A DNA stretch of 64,000 bases from Lysobacter_F sp035645555 (GCA_035645555.1 DASQMI010000086.1:62001-126000); one strand, 5' to 3'. Positions 18,971 to 27,792 are shown, counted from the stretch's first letter. A program made the numbers and translations. The notes: a model not told the origin generated them from the sequence alone.

Positions 18971-18984
18971 TGGCGTCCCCACGG
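18971..18984 (-). other. attL core (tRNA-Glu 3' end remnant)
   Basis: TGGCGTCCCCACGG is identical to 55036-55049. The sequence diverges on both sides. On the minus strand it reads as the acceptor-stem 3' half plus CCA of tRNA-Glu, with the tRNA terminator just beyond. Confidence 0.75.
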
Positions 18985-19162
18985 CGATCCGAGCCTAACC
19001 CCCGGCTCTACCTACGCCACCACGTCCGGATCACCGTTCGACCGCGACGCTACCGCTCGGCCACGGCCTGAGCCCCCTCTTCCCTCCCAGCCACGCGCAC
19101 CCGGCGCGATGGCGTCGCGCGTCCGTGCAGCCCCGCCCAGGCGACAGCCACGACGCCGAAGT

Positions 19163-19470
19163 TTGCCCATCGGAAAAAGGTAATCTGGGTAACCACCCCG
19201 CATCGCATGGTGCTTTTATCTTTCAGATCAATGCCTTGAGTGAAAGAGTTGAAGGTAATTATTGAGGTAACTTGGAGGTAACCAGTTACCTTTCCTGACA
19301 GTGACCCCGAAGCGCCGCAGTCCGTCAAAGAATCAATGGCTTAGCGGATAGTTACCGTTCGGGTTACCTCAGATTACCGTCGAAAGGTAACCTCCGATCC
19401 CCTTAGGAATCAAACACCTACGAGCGATTCCGGGGGATGGTTACCGGGGTTACCTTTTTCCGATGGGCAA
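19163..19470. repeat. 308-bp inverted-repeat element packed with GGTAAC motifs
   Basis: A perfect 21-base inverted repeat forms the ends (19163-19183 and 19450-19470, containing GCCCATCGGAAAAAGG). Between them lie about ten copies of GGTAAC/GTTACC or one-base variants. These include a 16-base palindrome, AGGTAAC-CA-GTTACCT (19276-19291). The interior is AT-richer than its surroundings and has no reading frame. It may be a MITE-like element or a multi-site protein-binding locus near the phage end. No clear target-site duplication is visible. Confidence 0.7.
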
Positions 19471-19892
19471 CCTTTTTGGGGGCGTGGCGGAAGGTGTCGT
19501 CAGCCCCCTCCAAGGACCGGCCGGAAGCCCCGCAGGGTGCGTCTGAGTGCGTCGCCAGTTCGCCCCGTCCTATCCCTGCACAAAGCCGGCCGCGGCGCGC
19601 TCGCGCCGCCTGCGTGCGGTTGAGTCGGAAGCCACACATGAAGCGGGCAGGCGTGGCGGGGGGATGACCGCGCGCCCGGCCGCCGACCACCTGACGGACC
19701 GGCCCCGCCCCCGCGTGAGATCCGCGGACGCGTCCAGTGTTCGGCGCGCCCACGCGTTCCACCCGCCGGCCGGCTTCATCTGTGAAGGGGGTGCGAGCTG
19801 CCGCTGCTCGTTCCATGACAGACTCGGCGCGCGCACGGTTGTGCGCCGACCGAGGGCGTCAGGCGAAGGTCGCCTCAAACAAGGAGAGAGTT
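19471..19892. other. Gene-free stretch at the left prophage end
   Basis: About 420 GC-rich bases between the inverted-repeat element and the Cys-rich protein gene. I see no credible gene. It presumably holds the promoter of the next gene. In P2 the packaging site lies just outside gene Q, so a cos site could be here, but I cannot identify one. Confidence 0.35.
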
Positions 19893-20567
19893 ATGCGGTG
19901 GAACCACATCAAGGAGATCGCGCGTAGTGCGGTGCTGGGTTGTGCGCTAGTGTTCGTAGGGGGCATCCAGGCGACACAGCCGGCCGCGGCTGCCGCCAGC
20001 TCACGGCAGCAGGCGAACACGTATCAGGTCGAGCTAGCCATTGTTCGCGACGGGAAGGTCATAGCGACCCCGAAGGTGACCGTGCTGTTCGGGAAGCCGG
20101 CACGAGTGACCCTCACGGAGAAAGCAGGAGACGGGAGCTTGCGCGTGCAGGTGACAGCGTCGCCGGCTGGCAAGCTCGCTAACGGCACGAAGGTGGTGCA
20201 GTTCAACGCCGTGGTGGTCGAGCGCATCGCCGGCGCCTGGGTGATTCTGGCCGAGCCGTCGATGAAGGTCGCGGAGTCACAAGCGGGCTCTACCACTCTC
20301 GAGTCGCCGCTTGGCTCCCTGCGGATCGACGTGCGCGCGACGGAGAAGTACGTCGCCGGTGCCGAAAGCAAGAACCTTCGACAGTGCGGCGCACTTACTG
20401 CTGATGAACCCACAACGCTGAGTGATAACTGCCCATCGCTGCCCTGCCCCGGCAAGGAGAATTGCTGCAGCGCCCCTTGCTCGGACGGCAGCGGACGCAC
20501 GATGACTTGCTGTGGCGCCATTGAGTGCTGCGACGACATCTGCGGGGCATGCTGCTCGCCTCCGTAA
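19893..20567 (+). CDS. Secreted protein with a 13-Cys C-terminal tail, prophage cargo
   Basis: 224 residues from the ATG at 19893, with a strong AAGGAGAGAG ribosome site five bases ahead. The signal peptide is about 1-34 (ends A-A-A-A-A). The middle is a beta-rich domain (about 40-165). The last 55 residues hold 13 Cys in a dense pattern with four C-C pairs and end A-C-C-S-P-P. The tail suggests disulfide knotting or metal binding outside the cytoplasm. It is monocistronic, with its own terminator, between attL and the portal gene, the usual place for a lysogenic-conversion gene. I do not recognise the family. Confidence 0.75.
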   Translation: MRWNHIKEIARSAVLGCALVFVGGIQATQPAAAAASSRQQANTYQVELAIVRDGKVIATPKVTVLFGKPARVTLTEKAGDGSLRVQVTASPAGKLANGTKVVQFNAVVVERIAGAWVILAEPSMKVAESQAGSTTLESPLGSLRIDVRATEKYVAGAESKNLRQCGALTADEPTTLSDNCPSLPCPGKENCCSAPCSDGSGRTMTCCGAIECCDDICGACCSPP

Positions 20568-20585
20568 CAGGCATCGGCACCTATT

Positions 20586-20616
20586 GGGGAGGGCAACGCC
20601 CTCCCCGTTTATTTTT
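20586..20616 (+). terminator. Terminator of the Cys-rich secreted protein gene
   Basis: A perfect nine-base stem, GGGGAGGGC-AAC-GCCCTCCCC, is followed by GTTTATTTTT. It lies 18 bases after the stop and just before the end of the convergent portal gene. Confidence 0.92.
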
Positions 20617-21643
20617 GATCCCCGGTGCTGCCGGGCCCACCGGGGAGCACGTAAGGTTCAAAGCGCACGACCTCCTCGCCGATCCAGTCGTTGACCTCGC
20701 GCAAGCGGTGCTGGAGCGGTTCGAGTTCGTTCTTCACGAACACCGCGGCCGTCGGCGTGATCGCACCGAAGCCACCGGTGTTGGTCGGCACGATGCCGAG
20801 CAGAGCCGGCGGCACGCGGTGAGCCGCGAGAATGTCGTCGCGGGTGGCGTTCTTGATACCGAGAAACTCATCCCGTGCGGCCACCTCGCTGATCGGGATC
20901 ACCTGAACGCCGTCCTTTTTGCCCTGCGGGCTGTAGAGGAACAGGTTGCGGAAATTCCCCGGCCCCTTCGATGCCCGCAGCGCCTCGCGGATCGCGTTGA
21001 TGTCTTCCTCGTTCTGCGACGGATCGCTGATGTACAGGATGTAGCCCGCGTGTGAGCCGTTGATGTAGTACTTGCGCCGGAACAGCGTCGAGCTCTCGTT
21101 CAGCAGCGCGGCCTGCAGGGCGCTCAGGTATTCCGGCAGACCATAGATCTCCTGATGCATGTCGGGCTCCAGCAGGTGGAACACGCTGCCGGGCTGGAAC
21201 TCGTGCTCCTTCCCCCACCCCTGCACGAAGAAATAGCGCCCCGGCTCGACACCGCGGCGCGTGTACTTCGCGAGCGAGCACACCAGCCGCATCGGCCGGC
21301 CACTGATCGCGTTCCGCCGCTCCAGATAGGCGTTGCCGAAAACCAGGTAGTCGAGCGCGAAGCGGGCGAACTGGTCGCGCGACAGCAACCGGTGCGGCTT
21401 GAACGTGCTCACGAGGATGTTTCGCTTCACGAAGATCGCGGAGCTGTGGTGCGGGCTGCTGCGGAAGGCACGCGCGAGACCATCGAAGGAGATCGGCGTC
21501 TCGAACCACCGGCCGTTGTCCAGGCATTCGACGTAGTCGAGCAGCTCGCGGCGATCGAGCACCGGCACCGGATCGCCGAAGCTGAAGGCTTGGATGCCGG
21601 CCTTGCGTGCGCCAGTTTCGGTTTCGGCGTCAATCGGGTTCAT
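20609..21643 (-). CDS. Q: Phage portal protein (P2 gpQ)
   Basis: 344 residues from the ATG at 21643, the same length class as P2 gpQ; an upstream frame is not needed. PBSX-type portal features are seen: L-A-R-A-F-R-S-S-P-H-H-S-S-A, F-G-N-A-Y-L-E-R-R-N and P-x-L-L-G-I-V-P-T-N-T-G-G-F-G. The portal forms the head vertex for DNA packaging and tail attachment. Its start overlaps the terminase stop as TGATG, so P-Q are coupled as in P2. Confidence 0.95.
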   Translation of the reverse strand: MNPIDAETETGARKAGIQAFSFGDPVPVLDRRELLDYVECLDNGRWFETPISFDGLARAFRSSPHHSSAIFVKRNILVSTFKPHRLLSRDQFARFALDYLVFGNAYLERRNAISGRPMRLVCSLAKYTRRGVEPGRYFFVQGWGKEHEFQPGSVFHLLEPDMHQEIYGLPEYLSALQAALLNESSTLFRRKYYINGSHAGYILYISDPSQNEEDINAIREALRASKGPGNFRNLFLYSPQGKKDGVQVIPISEVAARDEFLGIKNATRDDILAAHRVPPALLGIVPTNTGGFGAITPTAAVFVKNELEPLQHRLREVNDWIGEEVVRFEPYVLPGGPGSTGDQK

Positions 21644-23397
21644 CAGTAGATCTCCATTACGGTCCTGTTGCGCCCGGCACTTCCTTCCAGCGGTTCGTTG
21701 TCGAGCGCGTGCATGGTTGCCCACGCCAGATCGGCGTGGCCGGTTTCTTCGCTGCGGTTCGCCTCAAAGGTCGACTGGCGGCCGCTCGCGGTCATCGTCT
21801 TGCGAATCGAGAGGAACGCCTGCGCCACATCGGTCCAGCCGGCGTCGAATTCGAGGCGGCCGCTGGCGATGACGTCTTTCGCCTTCAGCACGAGGCGGTT
21901 CTTCACCTCGACGGAGTACGTGATGCGCCGCGCGCCGGGGAAGAACTGCAGCACCAGCTGGTACACGCCTGCGCCGACACCGGTGTCGTCGATGCCGATG
22001 TAGGTCACGCGGTAGCGCTGCGTGATCCGACGGATCTGCTCTGCCTGGCCGGCGAAGTCCATGCCACGCCACTGGTGCTTCTCCAGTAGGCGGAATTTCC
22101 CTCCCGGTACCGCCGGCGGCGCGACCACGACACAGCCCGCGCTGTCGCCGAACATCGCCGGGTCGTACCCGAGCCACACCTCGCGGTTGCCGAACGGCCG
22201 CCCCGCGAACGGCTTGAAGTCGTCCCACGCTTCCCAGCTGTCGACCATGCACCGCTGCAGCTCGGCCAGCGTGAACACCGACGCGGTGTCGTCGATGAAC
22301 TGGCACATCAGCAGGTTGGCCCACTCGTCCGCGCTGTACTCCAGCCGCAGCTGGTCGAGATCGAACAGGTCGCAGCCGCCGCGCACAGCGTCCTCGACCG
22401 TCACGATCTGCCGCCACTGGCCGTCCGCGCAACGCCGACCGCCGACCAGCGCGCTGTGGCTCACGTCGATCGAAATGCGGTCCGCCTTCTGGCGACCGCG
22501 GTTGTACAGCTCGCCGCTCCAGAACGGGTAGGCGTCGTGGGTGATGCTCGACGGCGTCGAGAAATAGGTCTGGCGCCACTTCTTGTGGATCGCCATGCCG
22601 CTGGCGACCTTGCGCAGCTCCTGGAATTTGTAGACCCAGAAGTACTCGTCGAAATACAGGTTTCCGTGGTAGCTCTGCGCCGTTCGTGCATTCGTCCCGA
22701 GGAAGTACAGCGTCGCGGCGTTCGGGAGCACGATCGGGTCGCCGGTCAGCTCGACGCCCTCTTCGGCCGCGAACTGCACGATGTACTGCCGGAAGACGTG
22801 GGCCTGCGCCTTGCTGGCGCTGAGGAAGATCTGGTTTCGCCCCGTCTCCAGAGCATCGACGAGCGCCTCGCGCGCGAAGTACCACGTCGCGCCGATTTGG
22901 CGCGACTTGAGGATGTTGCGGATGCGCTCGGTCAGCGCGTTTCGGCGCCACACGCGCTGGTATGCGAACAGCGAATCCTCGAAGCGTTCGATAAGCCGCT
23001 CCTGCTGCTCGTCGTCGATGGCGTTTCGGACGGGCTTGCGTTTCGGCGCGGCATTGCGGCGCTCGATGTTCGAGTTAAGGTCGCCTTCGTTCCCGCCTGG
23101 CTGCTGGTAGCGCCGAACGCGCGCGAGACGTTCGATCTGCCGGCCGAGCAGGTCGATTTCCTTGTAGTCGCTTCCGCTCTTCGGATCCTTGGCGACCAGC
23201 TGGATCAACCTCGCCTCGAGCGAGGACTCCACCCGCGCGATCGCCGGCGCATCGTCCCAGTGGTCGCGCTGCTTCCAGCTTTCCACCGTCGTGCGCGGCA
23301 GCCCCAGGTGCTCGGCGATGTCAGACACGCGCCACCCCTGCCAGTAGAGGCTGCGCGCGATTCGTCGCTCATCGAGGGAAGGCGCCGTCAGGAACAT
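21643..23397 (-). CDS. P: Terminase large subunit, ATPase/nuclease (P2 gpP)
   Basis: 584 residues, full length. An N-terminal helix-turn-helix (R-R-I-A-R-S-L-Y-W-Q-G-W, L-G-L-P-R-T-T-V-E-S-W) is followed by the packaging ATPase (K-S-R-Q-I-G-A-T-W-Y-F as the P-loop region, F-D-E-Y-F-W as Walker B). The C-terminal nuclease contains G-Y-D-P-A and I-G-I-D-D-T-G-V-G. It cuts concatemers and drives DNA into the prohead. It is divergent from the scaffold gene O, as in P2. Confidence 0.95.
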   Translation of the reverse strand: MFLTAPSLDERRIARSLYWQGWRVSDIAEHLGLPRTTVESWKQRDHWDDAPAIARVESSLEARLIQLVAKDPKSGSDYKEIDLLGRQIERLARVRRYQQPGGNEGDLNSNIERRNAAPKRKPVRNAIDDEQQERLIERFEDSLFAYQRVWRRNALTERIRNILKSRQIGATWYFAREALVDALETGRNQIFLSASKAQAHVFRQYIVQFAAEEGVELTGDPIVLPNAATLYFLGTNARTAQSYHGNLYFDEYFWVYKFQELRKVASGMAIHKKWRQTYFSTPSSITHDAYPFWSGELYNRGRQKADRISIDVSHSALVGGRRCADGQWRQIVTVEDAVRGGCDLFDLDQLRLEYSADEWANLLMCQFIDDTASVFTLAELQRCMVDSWEAWDDFKPFAGRPFGNREVWLGYDPAMFGDSAGCVVVAPPAVPGGKFRLLEKHQWRGMDFAGQAEQIRRITQRYRVTYIGIDDTGVGAGVYQLVLQFFPGARRITYSVEVKNRLVLKAKDVIASGRLEFDAGWTDVAQAFLSIRKTMTASGRQSTFEANRSEETGHADLAWATMHALDNEPLEGSAGRNRTVMEIY

Positions 23398-23542
23398 GGC
23401 GGCAGCCTAGGCCGCACGATCAAAGCGCCTGAGGCGCGCTCACTGTGCGATCGGCTTCTACAGGGCGGCCGGGTTGATGCACTCGCGCAGCGACGCCGAG
23501 CATCGCCCCGACACCGTCACCGCACCGTCAAAGGCTGCATCG
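23398..23542. promoter_or_regulatory. Divergent P/O intergenic region, candidate late-promoter region
   Basis: 145 bases separate the divergent P and O starts, the location of paired late promoters in P2. TGT at 23444 and ACA at 23460 form a dyad-like pair 13 bases apart; the known Ogr/Delta site is TGT-N12-ACA, so this is one base off. The assignment is tentative. Confidence 0.35.
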
Positions 23543-24364
23543 ATGAAACGCAAGTCCAAGTTCTTCCGCGTAGCGGTCGAAGGCGCCACCACCGATGGCC
23601 GCAAGATCGAGCGCAATTGGCTCACCGAGATTGCCAAGAGCTACAACCCGCAGAAGTACGGCGCGCGCGTCTTCATCGAGCACATCCGCGGCCTGAACCC
23701 GGAATGGGGCTTCCGCGCGATGGGCGACGTCGTTGCGGTCAAGACCGAGGAGGTCGAGATCGACGGCGAGAAGCGCCTGGCGCTGTTCGCCCAGATCGAG
23801 CCCACGGAGGAGATGGTCAAGCTGGTCGCCGCCGGCCAGAAGATCTACTCCAGCATCGAGGTCAACCCCGACTTCGCTGGCTCGGGCCAGGCGTATCTCG
23901 TCGGCCTCGGCATCACCGACAGCCCCGCGAGCCTCGGTACCGAGGTGCTCGCCTTCGCCGCCAAGCACCCGGAGGCCAACCCGTTCGCCGCGCGCAAGCA
24001 GGCGCCGGGCAACGTCTTCACGGTCGCCGAGGAAGCCGCGATCGAACTGGAGGAGGAGCAGCCGGCGCCGGAACCGTCCCTGCTTTCCCTCGTGCGCGAG
24101 ATGTTCTCGCGGCGCTCGGGCGGCGACGACGCCCGGTTCGCCGACGTGCGCGCGGCCATCGAGCACCTGGCGACAGGGGTAACGGCGCGGCATGAAGAGT
24201 TCGCCGCGCAGCTGGCATCGCTCTCCGCGCGTCTGGACGCGCTGAAAGGCGACCACGAGAAGGCCATCGCCGACCTGACCGGCAAGCTCGATCACACGCC
24301 GCGCAACGACCCCCCGCGCCCGCCGGCGACGGGATCCGGTGCCGCCGTCACGACGGACTGCTGA
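23543..24364 (+). CDS. O: Capsid scaffolding protein / protease (P2 gpO)
   Basis: 273 residues from the ATG at 23543, which gives the family-typical start M-K-R-K-S-K-F-F-R-V-A-V-E-G; a frame open to 23474 adds no homology. The N-terminal serine protease domain (about 1-150) includes A-R-V-F-I-E-H-I-R-G and Y-S-S-I-E-V-N-P. The C-terminal part is a coiled-coil scaffold (about 200-255). GpO guides capsid assembly and then cleaves itself and the capsid protein. Confidence 0.93.
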   Translation: MKRKSKFFRVAVEGATTDGRKIERNWLTEIAKSYNPQKYGARVFIEHIRGLNPEWGFRAMGDVVAVKTEEVEIDGEKRLALFAQIEPTEEMVKLVAAGQKIYSSIEVNPDFAGSGQAYLVGLGITDSPASLGTEVLAFAAKHPEANPFAARKQAPGNVFTVAEEAAIELEEEQPAPEPSLLSLVREMFSRRSGGDDARFADVRAAIEHLATGVTARHEEFAAQLASLSARLDALKGDHEKAIADLTGKLDHTPRNDPPRPPATGSGAAVTTDC

Positions 24365-24407
24365 CCGCACGAACCGAACGCCCCCGCCGCCTTCCCCGGA
24401 GCACGCA

Positions 24408-25418
24408 ATGCGCAACACCACCCGCACGCTGTACAACGCCCTGCTCGCCCAGATCGCCCAGATCAACGAGGTCCAGGACGCCACCGTCAAGTTCTCCGTC
24501 GCGCCGACCGTGCAGCAGCGCCTCGAGACGCGCATGCAGGAAAGCTCGGAGTTCCTGAAGCGCATCAACATCGTCGGCGTCACCGAGCAGAAGGGCCAGA
24601 AGCTCGGCCTCGGCATCGGCAGCCCGATCGCCAGCACCACGAACACTGCCGCGCAGGACCGCAGCCCGGTCGATCCGACGCAGCTGGACGGCACCTCGTA
24701 CGACTGCACGCAGACCAACAGCGACACGTACATCCCGTACGCGAAACTGGACGCGTGGGCGAAGTTCCCCGACTTCCAGACCCGCGTGCGCGACGCGATC
24801 GTGCGCCGTCAGGCGCTCGACCGGATCATGATCGGCTTCAACGGCACCAGCCGCGCCGCGACGTCCGATCGCACCGCGAACCCGCTGCTGCAGGACGTCA
24901 ACAAGGGCTGGCTGCAGCACTACCGCGAGCAGGCCCCCGAGCGGGTGATGGCGGACGGCGCGACGGCCGGCGTCATCAAGGTGGGCGGTGCCAGCGCCGA
25001 CTACGCCAACCTCGACGCGCTGGTCATGGACGCCGTGGCCAACCTGATCGACCCGTGGTACCGGCAGGACACGCAGCTGGTGGCGATCCTTGGCGCGAAC
25101 CTCCTGCACGACAAGTACTTCCCGCTGGTCAACTCGAACCAGGCGCCGAGCGAGCAGCTCGCCGGCGACCTGATCATCAGCCAGAAGCGCGTCGGCGGGC
25201 GCCCGGCGTTGCAGGTGCCGTTCGTGCCCGACGACGCGATTCTGATCACGCGCCTCGACAACCTGTCGATCTACTGGCAGGAGGGTGCGCGCCGCCGCGC
25301 CATCATCGACAACCCGAAGCGCGACCGCATCGAGAACTACGAGTCCTCCAACGACGCCTACGTCGTTGAGGACTTCGGCGCCGGCTGCCTGATCGAGAAC
25401 ATCCAGATCCAGCCGTAA
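24408..25418 (+). CDS. N: Major capsid protein (P2 gpN)
   Basis: 336 residues from the ATG at 24408. It matches the P2 family in length and in motifs such as T-R-T-L-Y-N-A-L-L-A-Q-I-A, L-N-x-W-A-type F-P-D-F-Q and I-M-I-G-F-N-G. It forms the HK97-fold head shell. It lies 43 bases after O and three before M. Confidence 0.95.
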   Translation: MRNTTRTLYNALLAQIAQINEVQDATVKFSVAPTVQQRLETRMQESSEFLKRINIVGVTEQKGQKLGLGIGSPIASTTNTAAQDRSPVDPTQLDGTSYDCTQTNSDTYIPYAKLDAWAKFPDFQTRVRDAIVRRQALDRIMIGFNGTSRAATSDRTANPLLQDVNKGWLQHYREQAPERVMADGATAGVIKVGGASADYANLDALVMDAVANLIDPWYRQDTQLVAILGANLLHDKYFPLVNSNQAPSEQLAGDLIISQKRVGGRPALQVPFVPDDAILITRLDNLSIYWQEGARRRAIIDNPKRDRIENYESSNDAYVVEDFGAGCLIENIQIQP

Positions 25419-25421
25419 GCC

Positions 25422-26210
25422 ATGACCCTCGCACGCCGCCACTACCAGCGCGTCACCGCCGCCAAGGTTTCGGCCTCGGCGGCGGAGGGCGAACCGATCG
25501 ACGCCAACGCCTACGAGCTGATGCTCGCCAAGCTCGCGGAGGACAAGCGCCGTCTGAAGGAGGTGAAGTCCATCGAGCGCAAGGTCGAGATCAAGCGGCA
25601 GCTGCTCCCGGAGTACGAGCCGTGGGTGCAAGGCGTGCTCGAGGCGGGCCGCGGCGGACAGGATGCCGTGCTGATGACGGTGATGGTCTGGCGCATCGAC
25701 GTGGGCCACTTCCACGCCGCGCTCGACGTGGCGGAGTACGCGCTCCGGCACAAGCTGGTGCTGCCCGACCAGTACCAGCGCGACGCGGCCACGCTGGTCG
25801 CCGAGGAGATCGCCGACCAGGCGCTCGGCGCGCTGGCCGCCGGTGCCCCCTTCGACCCCGCGGTGCTCGATCGCACCGAGCAGCTCACCCGCGAGCACGA
25901 CATGCCCGACGAGGTACGCGCCAAGCTCCACAAGGCGCTCGGTCTGGCGTGCATGGTGGCCGCCGGCGAGCCGCCCTTCGCGGGCGAAGCCTTCGCGCAC
26001 GCGTACTCCGCGCGCTCGCACTTCCTCCGCGCCCTGCAGCTGCACGAGCGCGTCGGCGTCAAGAAGGAGCTCGAGCGCCTCGAGCGCGGCATCAAGAACA
26101 GCCCGCTGCCGGCGTCGTCCGGCGCGGACACCCAGACAACCGTGAGCGCAGCGCCCAACGCCGGCGCACCGGGCGATTCCGGTGCACCGGCCGAGGCCGG
26201 CTCCGGCTGA
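25422..26210 (+). CDS. M: Terminase small subunit / endonuclease (P2 gpM)
   Basis: 262 residues. It starts M-T-L-A-R-R-H-Y-Q-R, has a charged helical N-terminal half and a conserved V-L-M-T-V-M-V-W-R-I-D-V-G-H-F motif near 85-100. The C-terminus is a low-complexity Ala/Gly/Pro tail. GpM recognises the packaging site and pairs with gpP. Confidence 0.9.
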   Translation: MTLARRHYQRVTAAKVSASAAEGEPIDANAYELMLAKLAEDKRRLKEVKSIERKVEIKRQLLPEYEPWVQGVLEAGRGGQDAVLMTVMVWRIDVGHFHAALDVAEYALRHKLVLPDQYQRDAATLVAEEIADQALGALAAGAPFDPAVLDRTEQLTREHDMPDEVRAKLHKALGLACMVAAGEPPFAGEAFAHAYSARSHFLRALQLHERVGVKKELERLERGIKNSPLPASSGADTQTTVSAAPNAGAPGDSGAPAEAGSG

Positions 26211-26306
26211 CCGAGTCGCCACCGGCGCCGCGGCGGCGGGGCGGAACCGAGGGGCCTCTCTCCACCGAGGTTCCTCCCCCCACCGCCGCATCTACCAGGG
26301 GAGCAG

Positions 26307-26783
26307 ATGAGCGGTTTCGTCGCCACCGCACCGACCGCGGCCACGTCCGAAACGGATGCCATCGCCAACGACGGCTGGTTCCCGAATCTGTCGATGACGC
26401 AGCTCCGCGCGGTCGCCCGCCTCGACGGCACTGTGACCGAAGAGCGCCTGCGCGACGCCGCGCGCTACGCGATGAGCGCGATCAACCGGCGCCTCGCGGC
26501 GTTCAAGGCGGCCCACCAGGCGACCGGCGTCACGAAGCTGGCAGACGTGCCCGATGCCGGCACGATCGACGGCGAAAACCGCCTGGTGATGCTGTACCGG
26601 CGCGCCGTGCAATGCACGGTCAAGGCGGACCTCATCGAGCGCTACCGCGATTTCGACAGCACCGACAGCGGGCTACGCCGCGCGGACTATATGGATCCGG
26701 CGATCGGCGAGCAGCGCCGAAACGCGACCTGGGCGGTGCGCGAGATCCTCGGCCAGCCGCACACGATCGTGGAGTTGATCTGA
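26307..26783 (+). CDS. L: Head completion/stabilisation protein (P2 gpL)
   Basis: 158 residues. Contains the family pattern D-G-W-F-P-N-L-S, Y-A-M-S-A-I-N-R-R-L and Y-R-D-F-D-S-T-D-S-G, ending in I-V-E-L-I. It closes the filled head at the portal. An AGGGGAGCAG ribosome site precedes it. Its stop overlaps the X start as TGATG. Confidence 0.9.
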   Translation: MSGFVATAPTAATSETDAIANDGWFPNLSMTQLRAVARLDGTVTEERLRDAARYAMSAINRRLAAFKAAHQATGVTKLADVPDAGTIDGENRLVMLYRRAVQCTVKADLIERYRDFDSTDSGLRRADYMDPAIGEQRRNATWAVREILGQPHTIVELI

Positions 26784-26992
26784 TGCGGGTGTACGCGCAG
26801 CAAGGCGACACGCTCGACGCGCTCTGCTGGCGTCACCTCGGCCGAACCGCCGGCGTGGTCGAGGCCGCGCTCGAGGCGAACCCCGGCCTGGCCGAGCTCG
26901 GGCCGGTGTTACCTCACGGCACACCCGTCGACCTCCCCGACCCCACCTCCGCCGCGCCCGCACAGCGCGCCCTGCTTCAGCTCTGGGACTGA
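26783..26992 (+). CDS. X: Tail protein X with LysM-like fold (P2 gpX)
   Basis: 69 residues (P2 gpX is 67). It reads V-Y-A-Q-Q-G-D-T-L-D-A-L-C-W-R-H and L-P-H-G-T-P-V-D-L-P, the LysM-like pattern of gpX. It is probably a baseplate/tail component. The start is coupled to L by a one-base overlap. Confidence 0.9.
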   Translation: MRVYAQQGDTLDALCWRHLGRTAGVVEAALEANPGLAELGPVLPHGTPVDLPDPTSAAPAQRALLQLWD

Positions 26993-26995
26993 GCC

Positions 26996-27391
26996 ATGCC
27001 CTACGCGTCCGTCAGCCTCTCCACGATCCAGACGCTCGCCGGCACTACGGTCGCATCGACCGCCGCCGGCCTTCTGACGTGGGGCGGGCCGTTCGAGGCG
27101 GTGGGCATCGCGCCGGCGATCCTGTTCATGGCCTTGGCCGGCACCGCGGCCGGCCTGCTCTTCCAGCCGCCCGGCGGCAGCCGCCTGCGGCTGTTCGCGC
27201 TCGCCTTCGTCTACACGGCGGTTAGCGCCGCGCTCGCGGTGGTGCTGGGCGAGATCCCCGGGCTCACCTACCTGCGAAAGGTGGCGCCAGCCACAGCGCT
27301 TCTGCTGGCGTTCTTTGCCCAAACCCTGATCCCGGTCATCCGGGACGCGCTCGCGGCGCGAGCGCGGCGCTCGATCGGAGGCTCCCCGTGA
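26996..27391 (+). CDS. Phage membrane protein, putative holin
   Basis: 131 residues with three or four hydrophobic helices (about 10-30, 34-58, 66-86, 92-115) and a short basic C-terminal end. Its place right after X and before another membrane protein and the endolysin is that of a P2-type holin (gpY). The family itself is not recognised. It overlaps the next gene by four bases (GTGA). Confidence 0.65.
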   Translation: MPYASVSLSTIQTLAGTTVASTAAGLLTWGGPFEAVGIAPAILFMALAGTAAGLLFQPPGGSRLRLFALAFVYTAVSAALAVVLGEIPGLTYLRKVAPATALLLAFFAQTLIPVIRDALAARARRSIGGSP

Positions 27392-27792
27392 TCACCCTGC
27401 TCAACTGGCTGGCTGCGCTCGTCGCATTGCTGACTGGCCTGGCCATGCTCAAGGACACGTACGTGCGAGGCGTCGACCTGCGTGGCGCGCTAGGACGCGC
27501 GCTGCGCGACTCGCACCGCGACGGCTGGTATGCCGTGGACCGCGCAGAGGTGCGCGGTGCCGTCCGCTTCCTGCTGCGCGTCGCTTTGCTCATCGCCATC
27601 GTGGCCAGCAGCGGCGTCTGCCTCGTCACGCCAGCGGTGGGCGCGGATCCCTACAGCACGCTGCTGCGCTGCGCTCTCTCCGCGATGATGACCATGCAAG
27701 CACCCTGCCCTTGGCTGCGGTGGATCGTAGTCGGGGATCGCGGCGTCACGGCCGGCCGGCTGCCGGGCGAGGTGGAGCGCCGTGTTCACTGA
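27388..27792 (+). CDS. Phage membrane protein, putative second holin or antiholin
   Basis: 134 residues from a GTG start. It has hydrophobic helices near the N-terminus (about 2-22) and in the middle (about 62-82), with a more polar, Cys-containing C-terminal half. It lies between the holin-like gene and the GH19 endolysin, which it overlaps by 11 bases. A role in lysis timing is inferred from position only. Confidence 0.6.
   Translation: MITLLNWLAALVALLTGLAMLKDTYVRGVDLRGALGRALRDSHRDGWYAVDRAEVRGAVRFLLRVALLIAIVASSGVCLVTPAVGADPYSTLLRCALSAMMTMQAPCPWLRWIVVGDRGVTAGRLPGEVERRVH

Noticed and set aside
19163..19470. CRISPR array
   Set aside because: The GGTAAC repeats are short, in both orientations and unevenly spaced; there are no regular direct repeats with spacers and no cas genes.
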